Source: Flavobacterium weaverense
GTDB lineage: Bacteria > Bacteroidota > Bacteroidia > Flavobacteriales > Flavobacteriaceae
Reading direction: 5' to 3'
NCBI RefSeq assembly: GCF_003688495.1
Contig: NZ_REFH01000009.1
Span: 434,001 to 498,000 of the forward strand
DNA length: 64,000 nucleotides
A program made the translations under genes and the position numbers. Under the pieces are notes generated by a model. It worked only from the letters and a program-made list of their open reading frames with translations, was not told the origin of the DNA and ran no database searches. Below, piece by piece: positions 47,802-57,179 of this stretch (the first letter of the stretch is position 1; each line of letters begins with the position of its first letter).

Positions 47802-48710
47802 TTATTCGTGATAGTAAAAAATCGCTGATGAATATCCTTTTTCGGGATCAGGATTCGCCCACCAGTCTTTTCTCACTTCCGAGAAATAATTATAGTTATC
47901 ATATCCCGCTTGAGACTGTAAAGGATAAATCACCTTTCCATCAACTCTAAATGCTTTTTCTGTTTCTGTTTCAGGAACTACAACTACTACATGACCTGAC
48001 TTATGCATTATAAAACGTCTAGCGGCTATGACTCCCACTCCACCATTTTCATTTACTTTCTTCTGTAATTCATCTACATCTGACATTTGTTCCCAACCAA
48101 AATCCTTGGATGATTCTAAAAACCAGTCATAAAGATAATTGGAGTAGAAAGGTCTTACAGTTTCATTAAAAATAAGCTGTACTTCATTACCTTTTTCTAA
48201 TTCTTCGATTGCCTTATCTGTCCATCTTAATCTAGGAATATAAACTCTTGCAAAGAAACAAAAGTCAAATGTGTAAACATTGCAATACGTATCTGCTTCA
48301 TCTTTCTCGTATCTAAAACTTTTTTCAACGTCTAAAGTATCGATAATTTTTTTGATCGAAGTCTTTTTAGATTCTACACTTGTTAAGTCTCTGAAAGGAA
48401 TATCTGGATTGCCTATAGGTTTATATGTTTCTTCCTTAGTATACAAACTTGATCTGGGACTTGCTTCGAAATTAGGAATTTCAATATCAGAACCTTTGTG
48501 TAGCGTTTCGTCGAGAAGTTCTAAATCTTTCGAACAAACAAAACCTTCTTTATCCGTATTTAAAAGCTTCACTTTCCACCAATCTGCATGCGTATTGTCA
48601 ATTAATTTAACAGTATGTCTGTAAGGGATATTTGCTAAAATGGTAGAATTATCCATCGTCGGAGGAAAATCGGTAAGATTTAATGACGAAGTTGCTACTC
48701 TATATTTCAT
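47802..48710 (-). CDS. SH3-like domain plus putative thiol peptidase (NlpC/CHAP-like)
   Basis: The 302-residue protein has no signal peptide. Residues 1-65 look like a bacterial SH3 domain (VATSSLNLTDFPP...WWKVKLLNTDKEGFVCSKDL). The C-terminal half has TYCNVYTFDFCFFARVYIPRLRW with likely nucleophile C143, and HKSGHVVVVVPE with H240, the cysteine-then-histidine order of NlpC/P60- or CHAP-type peptidases. An Asn or Asp third residue is not assigned. It resembles lysin- or effector-like cell-wall hydrolases that I can recall only in outline. It is convergent with the amidoligase-like gene. Confidence 0.55.
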   Translation of the reverse strand: MKYRVATSSLNLTDFPPTMDNSTILANIPYRHTVKLIDNTHADWWKVKLLNTDKEGFVCSKDLELLDETLHKGSDIEIPNFEASPRSSLYTKEETYKPIGNPDIPFRDLTSVESKKTSIKKIIDTLDVEKSFRYEKDEADTYCNVYTFDFCFFARVYIPRLRWTDKAIEELEKGNEVQLIFNETVRPFYSNYLYDWFLESSKDFGWEQMSDVDELQKKVNENGGVGVIAARRFIMHKSGHVVVVVPETETEKAFRVDGKVIYPLQSQAGYDNYNYFSEVRKDWWANPDPEKGYSSAIFYYHE

Positions 48711-48954
48711 AATAATCTAATTTAACATCGAAGTTATTTAAAGCCAAAGTACTAAAAACAAGCAAGAATGACTCACAAGAAGAGGAGTTTTTTACAAAAA
48801 AAACAAATTCCGTATTGGAACATCTTGATTTTTACAGAGTTTCTTTAAATGTTCCTTTTTATTTATTAATCTGTAATTCGATTATTTGTCTAAATAGTAG
48901 AAAATTTCACGATAAAGCTGAGATTAATGGGTGCTAAATTATGCATTCTTTTTT

Positions 48955-48962
48955 TATCTTTG
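48955..48962 (+). promoter_or_regulatory. Putative -7 box for the GNAT gene
   Basis: TATCTTTG matches TAnnTTTG, 30 bp before the ATG. No -33 TTG is seen at 19-20 bp. Confidence 0.4.
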
Positions 48963-48992
48963 GAGACTTATTGACCTAAATTCCTAATTCAA

Positions 48993-49508
48993 ATGATCAC
49001 AACTGCAGTTCTAGAAGACGCTTTAGAATTAAACAATTTAATAAATTCAGCGTATCGCGGAGAGTCTTCAAAAAAAGGATGGACAACTGAAGCAAACCTT
49101 TTGGAAGGACTTAGAACGACTGAACAAGAACTAACAGAAATTATCGCGCATCCACAAAATAAAATTTTGAAATTTACCGAAAATAGTAAGATTATAGGTT
49201 GTGTATTATTGGTTCAAAAAGAAAAGCAACTCTATTTAGGAATGCTGACAGTTTCCCCAGAATTACAAAATAGCGGTGTTGGAAAAAAAATGTTGCAACA
49301 AGCAGAAATTTACGCTGCTGTATTAGATTTACCAAAAATTATAATGACCGTAATTTCAGTTCGAGAGGAGCTTATTTTGTGGTACAAACGTAACGGCTAT
49401 GAAGATACGGGATTGCGAGAACCTTTTCCTGCTAGTGATGTACACATTCCTATCTCAGATACTCAATTAGAATTTATCGTACTAGAAAAAGAAATTTTTA
49501 AAAATTAA
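48993..49508 (+). CDS. GNAT family N-acetyltransferase
   Basis: The 171-residue protein has the GNAT fold. The acetyl-CoA-binding motif A is LTVSPELQNSGVGKKMLQQAEIYA (Q/R-x-x-G-x-G/A equivalent at QNSGVG), and KIIMTVISVREELILWYKRNGYEDTG is the motif B strand-helix with the terminal Y-x-x-x-G. The N-terminal SAYRGESSKKGWTTEANLL is a recognisable subgroup pattern. The substrate is unknown. It is monocistronic. Confidence 0.88.
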   Translation: MITTAVLEDALELNNLINSAYRGESSKKGWTTEANLLEGLRTTEQELTEIIAHPQNKILKFTENSKIIGCVLLVQKEKQLYLGMLTVSPELQNSGVGKKMLQQAEIYAAVLDLPKIIMTVISVREELILWYKRNGYEDTGLREPFPASDVHIPISDTQLEFIVLEKEIFKN

Positions 49509-49718
49509 CTTCGATTTTATTTCGTGATAGATAGCTGATTAGATAGCGAAGGCATGCTTTGTTTTTTTATCCAAAAAGTAGAGATCTAACAAAGAGTCCC
49601 ATTGCAAAGCAGAATTGAAACGAGTTTATAAATATTTTTTTCTGATTTTCGGTGATGCTCAAAATAAAACGCACTTGCTACTTTACTTCTTGATAGTACT
49701 TTTACTTCTTTTAAATAT

Positions 49719-49726
49719 TACTTTTG
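49719..49726 (+). promoter_or_regulatory. -7 box placed directly before a GTG start
   Basis: TACTTTTG ends only 4 bp before GTG 49731, so the transcript should start at or next to the start codon, giving a leaderless mRNA. The nearest TTG is 26 bp upstream. Confidence 0.5.
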
Positions 49727-49730
49727 CACT

Positions 49731-50921
49731 GTGAAAAAATCAGTTTCAATTATTGGGGGAGGATCAACAGCACTTATTCTCGCTGCTTTACTTGATTGTG
49801 AAAAATTCAAAGTTACGATCTATGAAAAAAATAAAACACTTGGTAGAAAATTTCTAGTGGCCGGAAAAGGAGGTTTTAATCTGACACATTCTGAACCAAT
49901 TGATGAACTAATCAATCGCTACACACCACCCAATTTCCTTGAAGAATCATTACGAAATTTTGATAATCAAAATTTAAGAGATTGGATGGGAAGCATTGGT
50001 ATTCCAACTTACATTGGAAGTAGTAAAAGAGTATATCCCGAAAAAGGTATAAAACCCATTTCCGTTTTGAACGCTATTTTAATGATTCTTGAAAAAAACG
50101 GCGTAGTTATTAAAAACAATCATAATTGGACAAGTTGGGGAGAGGATGAAGCTCTTATTTTCAATGAGAATATCGAAATTAAATCAGATTACGCGATTTT
50201 TGCTTTGGGTGGTTCGAGTTGGAAAGTAACAGGATCTGATGGATTATGGATTGATTTTTTCAATTTGAAAGATATTGTGATAGTTCCATTCCAAGCTTCA
50301 AATTGTGCTTTCCAAGTCGATTGGCCGCATGATTTTATTAATGAGCATGAAGGAACTCCGCTTAAAAACATAGCAGTTAGTTGTTTGAATAAAAAGCAAA
50401 AAGGGGAAGCTGTAATTACTCGATTTGGTTTAGAAGGAAATGCTATTTATGCGTTGAGTCCACAAATTCGGGAAGAATTTAGAAAAGATAATAAAGCCAC
50501 TATTTACTTAGATCTAAAACCTACATTAAATCAGGAAGCAATATCGTTTAAAATTAGAAATTCTACTTTTAAAAAGACTAGTGAATCACTGCAAAAAGAA
50601 TTAAAATTAACTACTGCGCAAATTGGACTTTTAAAAAAATATCTTTCAAAAGAAACGTATTTAAATCCTGATTTATTAGCAAAGAATATTAAGAACTTGG
50701 CTATCGAGATTATTGGCAGCTCTCCTATTGAAGATGCTATATCAACAACGGGTGGTGTTTCGTTAACCGAAGTTGACAAAAATTTCGAATTAAATAAAAT
50801 CAAAAATCACTTTTGCGTTGGAGAAATGCTCGATTGGGATGCTCCTACTGGCGGATATTTACTGCAATCTTGTTATAGTATGGGCGCACAACTTGCAAAG
50901 CATTTGAACCGAAATCGATAA
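49731..50921 (+). CDS. HI0933/BaiN-like FAD-dependent oxidoreductase
   Basis: The 396-residue flavoprotein has the dinucleotide fold SIIGGGSTALILAALLDCEKFKVTIYEK at the N terminus, GRKFLVAGKGGFNLTHSEP, ALGGSSWKVTGSDG and the C-terminal FAD loop CVGEMLDWDAPTGGYLLQSCYSMGAQLAKHL. These mark the HI0933 family, close to the PP_4765-like subgroup as far as I recall. The reaction is not established. The start codon is GTG. The next gene is convergent with a 6-bp gap. Confidence 0.88.
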   Translation: MKKSVSIIGGGSTALILAALLDCEKFKVTIYEKNKTLGRKFLVAGKGGFNLTHSEPIDELINRYTPPNFLEESLRNFDNQNLRDWMGSIGIPTYIGSSKRVYPEKGIKPISVLNAILMILEKNGVVIKNNHNWTSWGEDEALIFNENIEIKSDYAIFALGGSSWKVTGSDGLWIDFFNLKDIVIVPFQASNCAFQVDWPHDFINEHEGTPLKNIAVSCLNKKQKGEAVITRFGLEGNAIYALSPQIREEFRKDNKATIYLDLKPTLNQEAISFKIRNSTFKKTSESLQKELKLTTAQIGLLKKYLSKETYLNPDLLAKNIKNLAIEIIGSSPIEDAISTTGGVSLTEVDKNFELNKIKNHFCVGEMLDWDAPTGGYLLQSCYSMGAQLAKHLNRNR

Positions 50922-50927
50922 AATCAT

Positions 50928-51311
50928 TTATAATACCATTTCCTCAAATAAACGTTCCGCTGTTTCGTCTAAATTACTGCTAAAACCAGAATGTGGTCTT
51001 GATGTTTGAATCGCAGAACTTCGTAAAGCTGTAAGCCAACGAAATCGTTCTGAAAGCTCAAATTGAGCAATAGGTCCGCCGTTTTTAGCTCCATGCGCAA
51101 TTTTTTGAAATGATTCTAAGTTTAGCTGCAGTTGCTCCAAATCTAAATCGCTTGCGAATAATTGCATTTTAGCTTCATCAATTGCGAAAAGCATTTTAAC
51201 AAATTTAGCTCTTTTACAAAAAACCATAATACCTACGTTGAGGAATTCTTCGCGCTCTACCCTTGGTACAACACGGATTACCGCGTACTCATATAAGTTT
51301 TTTTCTTGCAT
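50928..51311 (-). CDS. DUF3037 protein, partner of HipA-like kinase
   Basis: The 127-residue DUF3037 protein has the recognisable start YEYAVIRVVPRVEREEFLNVGIMVFCKRAKFV and the end FSSNLDETAERLFEEMV. It overlaps the upstream kinase gene by 23 bp in a different frame, so translation is coupled. DUF3037 genes recur beside HipA_2-type kinases; the role is unknown but an interaction with the kinase is a fair inference. Confidence 0.82.
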   Translation of the reverse strand: MQEKNLYEYAVIRVVPRVEREEFLNVGIMVFCKRAKFVKMLFAIDEAKMQLFASDLDLEQLQLNLESFQKIAHGAKNGGPIAQFELSERFRWLTALRSSAIQTSRPHSGFSSNLDETAERLFEEMVL

Positions 51312-52083
51312 TTTGAGCTTCGTTTATAAAAATTTCGGAGTGATTCAATCGGATTAACAAAAACTGAAGATAGACTTCACGAAGCGCTTCAGGAGATTCT
51401 TCACTATCTTCCCAAATCAACCATTCTTCGGGAATCAAATCAACAATAGATTGTAGCACAGCCGGAGATAAAATAGTTTTAAAAGATACATCAACTTCAT
51501 CTAAAACAGAGGCTTGTGGTAGCAAAACGTGATCTTTAATTAAGGTAAAAGGACTAATAGCATGTTTTTCCCAATTGTTCCAAGAATGGTGAAAATACAA
51601 ACAAGCACCATGATCGATAAGCCATAATTCTTTATGCCACATTAACATATTTGTATTTCTAAAAGTTCGATCTACATTTGTAATATAAGCATCTAGCCAG
51701 ACTATTTGCGAAGCTAATTTTACATCGACAACTGTTACAACAGGATCATAATTTATAGCTCCCGATAAATAATGCATCGCTAAATTAAGCCCTTGACTTC
51801 CTTGCAAAAGATCTTGAATTTCCTCATCAGCTTCTGTTCGTCCAAAAGCTTCATCAAGATTTGCAAAAACAAGTTCTGGCATTTTTAGATTTAAAACTCG
51901 GGCTATTTCTCCACCTATTAATTCGGCAATTAATGCTTTTACACCATGTCCTGCTCCTTTAAATTTTAGAACATATTTAAAGTCGTCATCTGCTTCCGCC
52001 AAAGCAGGTAAAGATCCACCTTCTCGCAAAGGAATTATATATCGAGTAACATTTACGTTTCTTAGATGGGGTTTATTTTCCAT
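51289..52083 (-). CDS. HipA-like kinase (HipA_2 type)
   Basis: The 264-residue protein has a HipA/PI3K-like kinase core. It shows an N-terminal YVLKFKGAGHGVKALIAELIGGEIAR with the likely ATP lysine, a catalytic-loop motif NVDRTFRNTNMLMW (D138, N143, N145) and a metal-binding WLIDHGACLYFH (D157). It lacks the N-subdomain-1 of classic HipA and has no HipB-type antitoxin next door. DUF3037 overlaps its 3' end. It could phosphorylate a protein, as HipA does with GltX, but neither substrate nor toxicity is known. Confidence 0.8.
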   Translation of the reverse strand: MENKPHLRNVNVTRYIIPLREGGSLPALAEADDDFKYVLKFKGAGHGVKALIAELIGGEIARVLNLKMPELVFANLDEAFGRTEADEEIQDLLQGSQGLNLAMHYLSGAINYDPVVTVVDVKLASQIVWLDAYITNVDRTFRNTNMLMWHKELWLIDHGACLYFHHSWNNWEKHAISPFTLIKDHVLLPQASVLDEVDVSFKTILSPAVLQSIVDLIPEEWLIWEDSEESPEALREVYLQFLLIRLNHSEIFINEAQNARKKLI

Positions 52084-52167
52084 ATTCTAACTTTATTAGC
52101 GTTTTAACCGCTTTTGCAAACTTACAAATAACTACTCTTATTATTATGGCAGTTATTGTCCTTTAAA

Positions 52168-53013
52168 TTAATTTCCTAATGTGAGATGGGCTTTACCAAT
52201 GTTCTCAATGATATCCGAAGCAATAAAAGATTGATAACCAGTTGTTGGTAAGGCGATGTCAGCTGTCAAACCGTGAAGATAAACTCCAAGAATCGCAGCG
52301 TTAATAGGTTCGTATGATTGTGCCAGTAAACTCGTAATCATTCCAGTCAAAACATCACCACTTCCCGCTGTAGCTAAAGCAGCATTTCCTGTGCTGTTTT
52401 GATAAACTATTCCGCCATCAATAATATGAGTCGGAGCTCCTTTCATTACTATTACCAAATCATATTCTTTAGAAAAAGCAATTACTTTTTCCATTTTCTC
52501 ATCATCAGAACTCCACTTTCCAATAAGTCTTTCTAGCTCTTTTGGATGAGGAGTAAGAATCGTTTTTGGGTGCAATAACTTCAACCACGATTTGTTTAGT
52601 GACAGAATATTTAGAGCATCAGCATCAATGACTACTGGACTTATATTAGTTTTTAGAAATTCATTAAAGGCTTTTTGAGTCGGCAGCTCCTGCCCTATTC
52701 CTGGTCCGATTCCTATTGCTTGTGGAATAATTTCAAAATTTATATTCGAAATCAATTCATCTTTTTCATCTGTTAAAACCATCACTTCCGGGATGGAAAT
52801 TTGTACAATGTCATAACCACATTTGGGAATAAATGCAGTAACTAAGCCGCAACCCGTTTTTAAAGCAGCTTTCGAAGATAAACAGATCGATCCTATTTTT
52901 CCATAGCTACCGCCAATTAACAATGCATGACCTTGAATACCTTTGTGCGTGTACTTATCAATTGATTTGTATATTTTAGAAACTTCTGCTTTATCAATTG
53001 TAATAGCTATCAT
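52168..53013 (-). CDS. nnrD: ADP/ATP-dependent NAD(P)H-hydrate dehydratase
   Basis: The 281-residue ribokinase-like enzyme repairs hydrated NAD(P)H. It has [14 protein letters not shown], the [15 protein letters not shown] motif, [13 protein letters not shown] and the catalytic [17 protein letters not shown]. It is the D-domain only; the epimerase (NnrE) part seen in fused proteins is absent and not adjacent. It is 84 bp upstream of the HipA-like gene on the same strand. Confidence 0.9.
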   Translation of the reverse strand: MIAITIDKAEVSKIYKSIDKYTHKGIQGHALLIGGSYGKIGSICLSSKAALKTGCGLVTAFIPKCGYDIVQISIPEVMVLTDEKDELISNINFEIIPQAIGIGPGIGQELPTQKAFNEFLKTNISPVVIDADALNILSLNKSWLKLLHPKTILTPHPKELERLIGKWSSDDEKMEKVIAFSKEYDLVIVMKGAPTHIIDGGIVYQNSTGNAALATAGSGDVLTGMITSLLAQSYEPINAAILGVYLHGLTADIALPTTGYQSFIASDIIENIGKAHLTLGN

Positions 53014-53205
53014 CTTTTCATTATTTCTCTAAAAATACATATTATAAATTAAAACAAGTTGCTACAACACTTATTTATTCTTCATAGAACAATCTAAATG
53101 ATTACAATTTATGAATTAGATTTCTGTTCTTTTTTGTTATTATTTTTAAAAACAATACTTTAGTATCCTATTAAAAATAATGAACTAATCTAGACCAACT
53201 ATTTC

Positions 53206-54729
53206 ATGAAAAAAATTTTACTAATACTATTATTATCAGGCTTTGTCAATCATACTAATGCGCAAGAAACAAAGGATAAAAAAGAGATAAATAAAGAAAC
53301 TGATTCTGCCTCAAATTTGGTTTTCAACCCCGACCAAAATGTAGTTACTGAGCACAGCACTACTATTAAAGGACAAAAAATTGCGTATAAGGCAACAACG
53401 GGAACGATGCCAGTTTGGGACGAAGAAGGCAAAGCTATAGCGGGATTATTTTATACTTATTACGAGCGTTCCAATGTTAAAGATCGCGCTTCGAGACCAT
53501 TGGTAATTTCCTTCAACGGCGGACCTGGTTCTGCTTCAGTTTGGATGCAAATCGCTTATACGGGTCCGAGTTTAATAAATATCGATGATGAAGGATATCC
53601 TTTGCAACCTTATAGCATAAAAGAAAATCCATATTCAATATTAGATGTTGCTGATATTGTTTTTGTAAATCCGGTGAATACTGCTTATTCAAGAGCAACC
53701 AGTAAAGATATTCCGAAAGCAAAATTTTTTGGAACCAATGCTGATATTAAATACTTAGCGGATTGGATTAGCGGATTTGTAACTCGTACGAATCGCTGGG
53801 CTTCTCCAAAATATTTAATTGGTGAAAGCTATGGAACAACTCGTGTTTCTGGACTTGCGTTAGAATTGCAAAACAGCGAATGGATGTATCTTAACGGAGT
53901 AATTTTAGTTTCTCCTACAGATTTAGGAATTACGCGAGGCGTTGCTACAGAAGCGGCTCTTAAACTACCTTATTTTGCTGCTACAGCATGGTTTCATAAT
54001 AAACTAAGTTCAGATTTACAAAGTAAAGATTTAACTGCAATGCTTCCAGAAGTAGAGGAGTTCACCATGAATGAACTGTTGCCTTCTTTGAGTAAAGGAA
54101 GTTCATTAGAAGAACAAAAAAGAAAAGAAATAGCTGCTAAGATCGCACGCTATTCTGGAATTTCAGAGAAAGTAATTCTGCAAAATAATTTAGATCTACC
54201 ATTAAATTCTTTTTGGAAAGAATTACTTAGAGATGAGGGATTCACTGTGGGAAGATTAGATTCTCGCTATAAAGGAATTGATAAAAAAGACGCTGGAGAC
54301 CGACCGGACTTTAATGCTGAATTAACTTCATGGTTACATTCATTCACTCCTGCGATCAATTTATATCTTCGAAATAATTTAAATTATAAAACTGATTTCA
54401 AATACAATATGTTTGGTCCAGTTAATCCGTGGGATAGATCTAATGATGCTACAGGTGAAAATTTACGCCAAGCAATGGCGCAAAATCCTTATCTGAACGT
54501 TATGGTACAGTCTGGCTATTACGATGGTGCTTGCGATTATTTTAATGCCAAGTATAATATGTGGCAAATGGACCCTAGCGGAAAGTTAAAAGATAGAATG
54601 AGTTGGAAAGGATATAGAAGTGGACACATGATGTATTTGAGAAAAAACGATTTGGAAACCGCAAATGAAGATATAAGAGAATTTATCAAAAATTCATTAC
54701 CTAAAGAAGGCCAATCAGCAAAATATTAA
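53206..54729 (+). CDS. S10 serine carboxypeptidase-like protein, secreted
   Basis: The 507-residue protein has a signal peptide (MKKILLILLLSGFVNHTNAQ) and the S10 alpha/beta-hydrolase fold. The oxyanion region is SFNGGPGSASVWMQ, the catalytic serine is in LIGESYGTTRVSG, the aspartate in QSGYYDGACDYF and the histidine in YRSGHMMYL. Bacteroidetes members act on peptides in the periplasm or outside the cell. It is followed 23 bp later by another secreted hydrolase gene, suggesting a two-gene operon. Confidence 0.9.
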   Translation: MKKILLILLLSGFVNHTNAQETKDKKEINKETDSASNLVFNPDQNVVTEHSTTIKGQKIAYKATTGTMPVWDEEGKAIAGLFYTYYERSNVKDRASRPLVISFNGGPGSASVWMQIAYTGPSLINIDDEGYPLQPYSIKENPYSILDVADIVFVNPVNTAYSRATSKDIPKAKFFGTNADIKYLADWISGFVTRTNRWASPKYLIGESYGTTRVSGLALELQNSEWMYLNGVILVSPTDLGITRGVATEAALKLPYFAATAWFHNKLSSDLQSKDLTAMLPEVEEFTMNELLPSLSKGSSLEEQKRKEIAAKIARYSGISEKVILQNNLDLPLNSFWKELLRDEGFTVGRLDSRYKGIDKKDAGDRPDFNAELTSWLHSFTPAINLYLRNNLNYKTDFKYNMFGPVNPWDRSNDATGENLRQAMAQNPYLNVMVQSGYYDGACDYFNAKYNMWQMDPSGKLKDRMSWKGYRSGHMMYLRKNDLETANEDIREFIKNSLPKEGQSAKY

Positions 54730-54752
54730 AACACGGTTAAACACAAATTATA

Positions 54753-56150
54753 ATGCAAAAATTTTTAGTAATATTACTTATTTTATTCGTTTCAGTGACG
54801 ATGTCTGCTCAAGATGTTACAGGACAATGGTACGGCGTTTTAAAAGTTCAAGGAACACAACTTCGACTCGTTTTTAATGTAACTAAATCTGGAACTGCGC
54901 TTAGCTCTACGATGGATAGTCCTGATCAAGGCGCAAAAGGTATTCCTGTAACCAAAACTACATTTGAAAACTCAAAAATAAAATTTGAAGTTTCAAATGC
55001 AATGATTGAATACAATGGAGAGCTAAACAACGATGAAATTGTTGGATCCTTTAAGCAAGCTGGCCAAGAATTTCCAATGAATCTCTCCAGAAAAGCGATC
55101 GAAAAAGAAGTCGTAAAAAGATCTCAGGAACCAACAAAACCTTATTCTTATTATTCAGAAGATGTCATTTTTCCAAATGCAAAAGCGAATATTAGTTTAG
55201 CAGGAACGTTAACACTCCCTAAAAAAGATGGTAATTATCCAGTCGTAATTTTGATATCAGGTAGTGGAGCACAAAATAGAGATGGAGAATTATTAGGACA
55301 CAAACCGTTTTTAGTGATTTCTGATTATTTAACAAAAAATGGAATTGCAGTGCTACGATATGATGACAGAGGTTTTCGAAAATCCACTGGTAATTTTGAA
55401 ACGGCAACATCCGCAGATTTTGCAACTGATGCAGAAAGTGCTGTTGCCTATTTAAAAACTAGAAAAGAAATTAACCCAAAGAAAATTGGGCTGATGGGTC
55501 ATAGTGAAGGTGGTATAATTGCTCCAATGGTTGCTGCAAAATCTAAAGATATTAGCTTTATAGTGCTGTTAGCTGGAACTGGAATTCAAGGTGACAAAAT
55601 AGTATTACTTCAGCAAGAATTAATCGCTAAAGCAAACGGAGCACCAGAAATGGAAATAAAAAAATCAGTTGAGGGTAACGCAAAGCTTCTTGAAATGGTT
55701 GTGCAATCTAACAATGATGAAAAATTAAAGTCAGAATTAAGAAATCGTCTCAACGAACTTATTAAAGATAATAGCGATAAAGAAATTCCGCAAGGAATGA
55801 CAAAAGAGCAATATATAAGCTTGCGAGTAAGTGTAATAACAAGTCCATGGATGCAATATTTTCTAAAATATAACCCACAAGCAGTGTTAGAAAAAGTAAA
55901 ATGCCCAGTTTTAGCAGTCAATGGAGAAAAAGATTTGCAAGTTCCGCCGAAAGAAAACTTAACTGCAATAAAAAATGCATTGATCAAAGGTGGTAATAAA
56001 AATGTGACTACAATTGAATTTCCGAATTTAAACCATTTATTCCAGGAAAGTACCACAGGATCACCTACAGAATACGATAAAATAGAACAAACATTTGCGC
56101 CTGTTGCTTTAGACGAAATTACAAAGTGGATACAAAAACTAACTAAATGA
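54753..56150 (+). CDS. Secreted alpha/beta hydrolase with N-terminal lipocalin-like domain
   Basis: The 465-residue protein has a signal peptide (MQKFLVILLILFVSVTMSAQ). A beta-rich domain follows (about 21-105; DVTGQWYGVLKVQGTQLRLVFNVT, EIVGSFKQAGQEFPMNL) of the kind placed before Bacteroidetes hydrolases. The hydrolase shows VILISGSGAQNRDGELL, the nucleophile GLMGHSEGGIIAPMV, and VLAVNGEKDLQVPPKEN with aspartate and a late HLFQ histidine. The substrate is unknown; esterase or peptidase activity is equally possible. It shares the transcript of the S10 gene and ends at a terminator. Confidence 0.88.
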   Translation: MQKFLVILLILFVSVTMSAQDVTGQWYGVLKVQGTQLRLVFNVTKSGTALSSTMDSPDQGAKGIPVTKTTFENSKIKFEVSNAMIEYNGELNNDEIVGSFKQAGQEFPMNLSRKAIEKEVVKRSQEPTKPYSYYSEDVIFPNAKANISLAGTLTLPKKDGNYPVVILISGSGAQNRDGELLGHKPFLVISDYLTKNGIAVLRYDDRGFRKSTGNFETATSADFATDAESAVAYLKTRKEINPKKIGLMGHSEGGIIAPMVAAKSKDISFIVLLAGTGIQGDKIVLLQQELIAKANGAPEMEIKKSVEGNAKLLEMVVQSNNDEKLKSELRNRLNELIKDNSDKEIPQGMTKEQYISLRVSVITSPWMQYFLKYNPQAVLEKVKCPVLAVNGEKDLQVPPKENLTAIKNALIKGGNKNVTTIEFPNLNHLFQESTTGSPTEYDKIEQTFAPVALDEITKWIQKLTK

Positions 56151-56216
56151 TTTGTTTTAAAACGCAATATTTTAAGATATTATAAAAATCAAAGAGTATT
56201 AAATATAAATTATTTT

Positions 56217-56263
56217 AAGCTAAATCTAAGAAGTACTAAAGCTTCATGGATTTAGCTTTTTTT
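56217..56263 (+). terminator. Intrinsic terminator of the S10-hydrolase operon
   Basis: AAGCTAAATC and GATTTAGCTT form a 10-bp stem followed by T-run, with an internal AAG/CTT stem in the loop. Confidence 0.75.
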
Positions 56264-56409
56264 ATGACATCTTTTAAATTTTGATAAAAGAATAATTGTC
56301 AGAAATTAATCTATCAATCTCGCAGATAAATAAAATCCGCAAAACATAATTATATAGGTCTACATATTATTATTGCTTAATTTCGTAGCCAAAATACACA
56401 ACTACAAAA

Positions 56410-57129
56410 ATGGAGTTACACAACCTTCTCATCACTGATAAAGAAATTGTTTCATTGGACGATGTTTTTCTAAATCAGTACAACCAAAAAAGTATCCATC
56501 AACTGATCAAGGAACACAAATATGTTGACGAACTGACTAAATTTGGCTTGCCAGTCAACAATAAAATTTTGCTTCAAGGAAATTCGGGTTGCGGTAAAAC
56601 AACGACCGCAAAGGCAATTGCTAATGCAATAGGAAAACCTATTTTGACATTAAACTTAAGTAATGTAGTTTGTTCCAGAATTGGTGAGACTTCACAAAAC
56701 ATCAAACAAGTATTTGACAAAGCTGGAAGAGATAATGCAGTTCTGTTCTTAGACGAGTTTGACCAGATAGGAAAAGCTAGAGGAAATGACGATAAGGACG
56801 TTGGTGAAATGAGACGTTTAGTGAATACTATTATCCAACTAATTGATTATTTTCCAAAAAATGCGCTACTAATTTGTGCTACTAATCATCCCGAAATTAT
56901 TGACATTGCTTTAATGCGAAGATTTCAATTGCGAATCAATTTTGAAATGCCTTCAAAAGAAATTTTAGACGATTATTACAACAAGATACTTACCTCCTTT
57001 CCTGCTGAATTACAAAATATTGAGCGCAAGTATGATGTTTCATTCGCTGAGGCAAAAGATTACGCGTTCACAATAATTAAATCTGCGCTGATTGAGAAAT
57101 TAGAAAATGCAGAGAAAATAGCATTATAA
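56410..57129 (+). CDS. Small AAA-family ATPase
   Basis: The 239-residue protein is a single AAA module. Walker A is GNSGCGKTTTAKAIANAI, Walker B VLFLDEFDQIGKARG, sensor 1 LLICATNHPEI and the arginine finger region IALMRRFQLRINFEMP. The N-terminal helix SIHQLIKEHKYVDELTKFGL is a short lead-in. It resembles solo AAA ATPases often paired with a subtilisin-like peptidase, but no such gene is next door. The role is unknown. It is followed by an alpha/beta hydrolase gene 50 bp later. Confidence 0.85.
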   Translation: MELHNLLITDKEIVSLDDVFLNQYNQKSIHQLIKEHKYVDELTKFGLPVNNKILLQGNSGCGKTTTAKAIANAIGKPILTLNLSNVVCSRIGETSQNIKQVFDKAGRDNAVLFLDEFDQIGKARGNDDKDVGEMRRLVNTIIQLIDYFPKNALLICATNHPEIIDIALMRRFQLRINFEMPSKEILDDYYNKILTSFPAELQNIERKYDVSFAEAKDYAFTIIKSALIEKLENAEKIAL

Positions 57130-57179
57130 ATCTCGAAGTATTTATCTGAGATTATAATTCAGTATTAACACCATAAATT

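Noticed and set aside
51289..52083. Classic HipBA toxin-antitoxin locus
   Set aside because: No helix-turn-helix HipB gene adjoins, and the neighbour is DUF3037.
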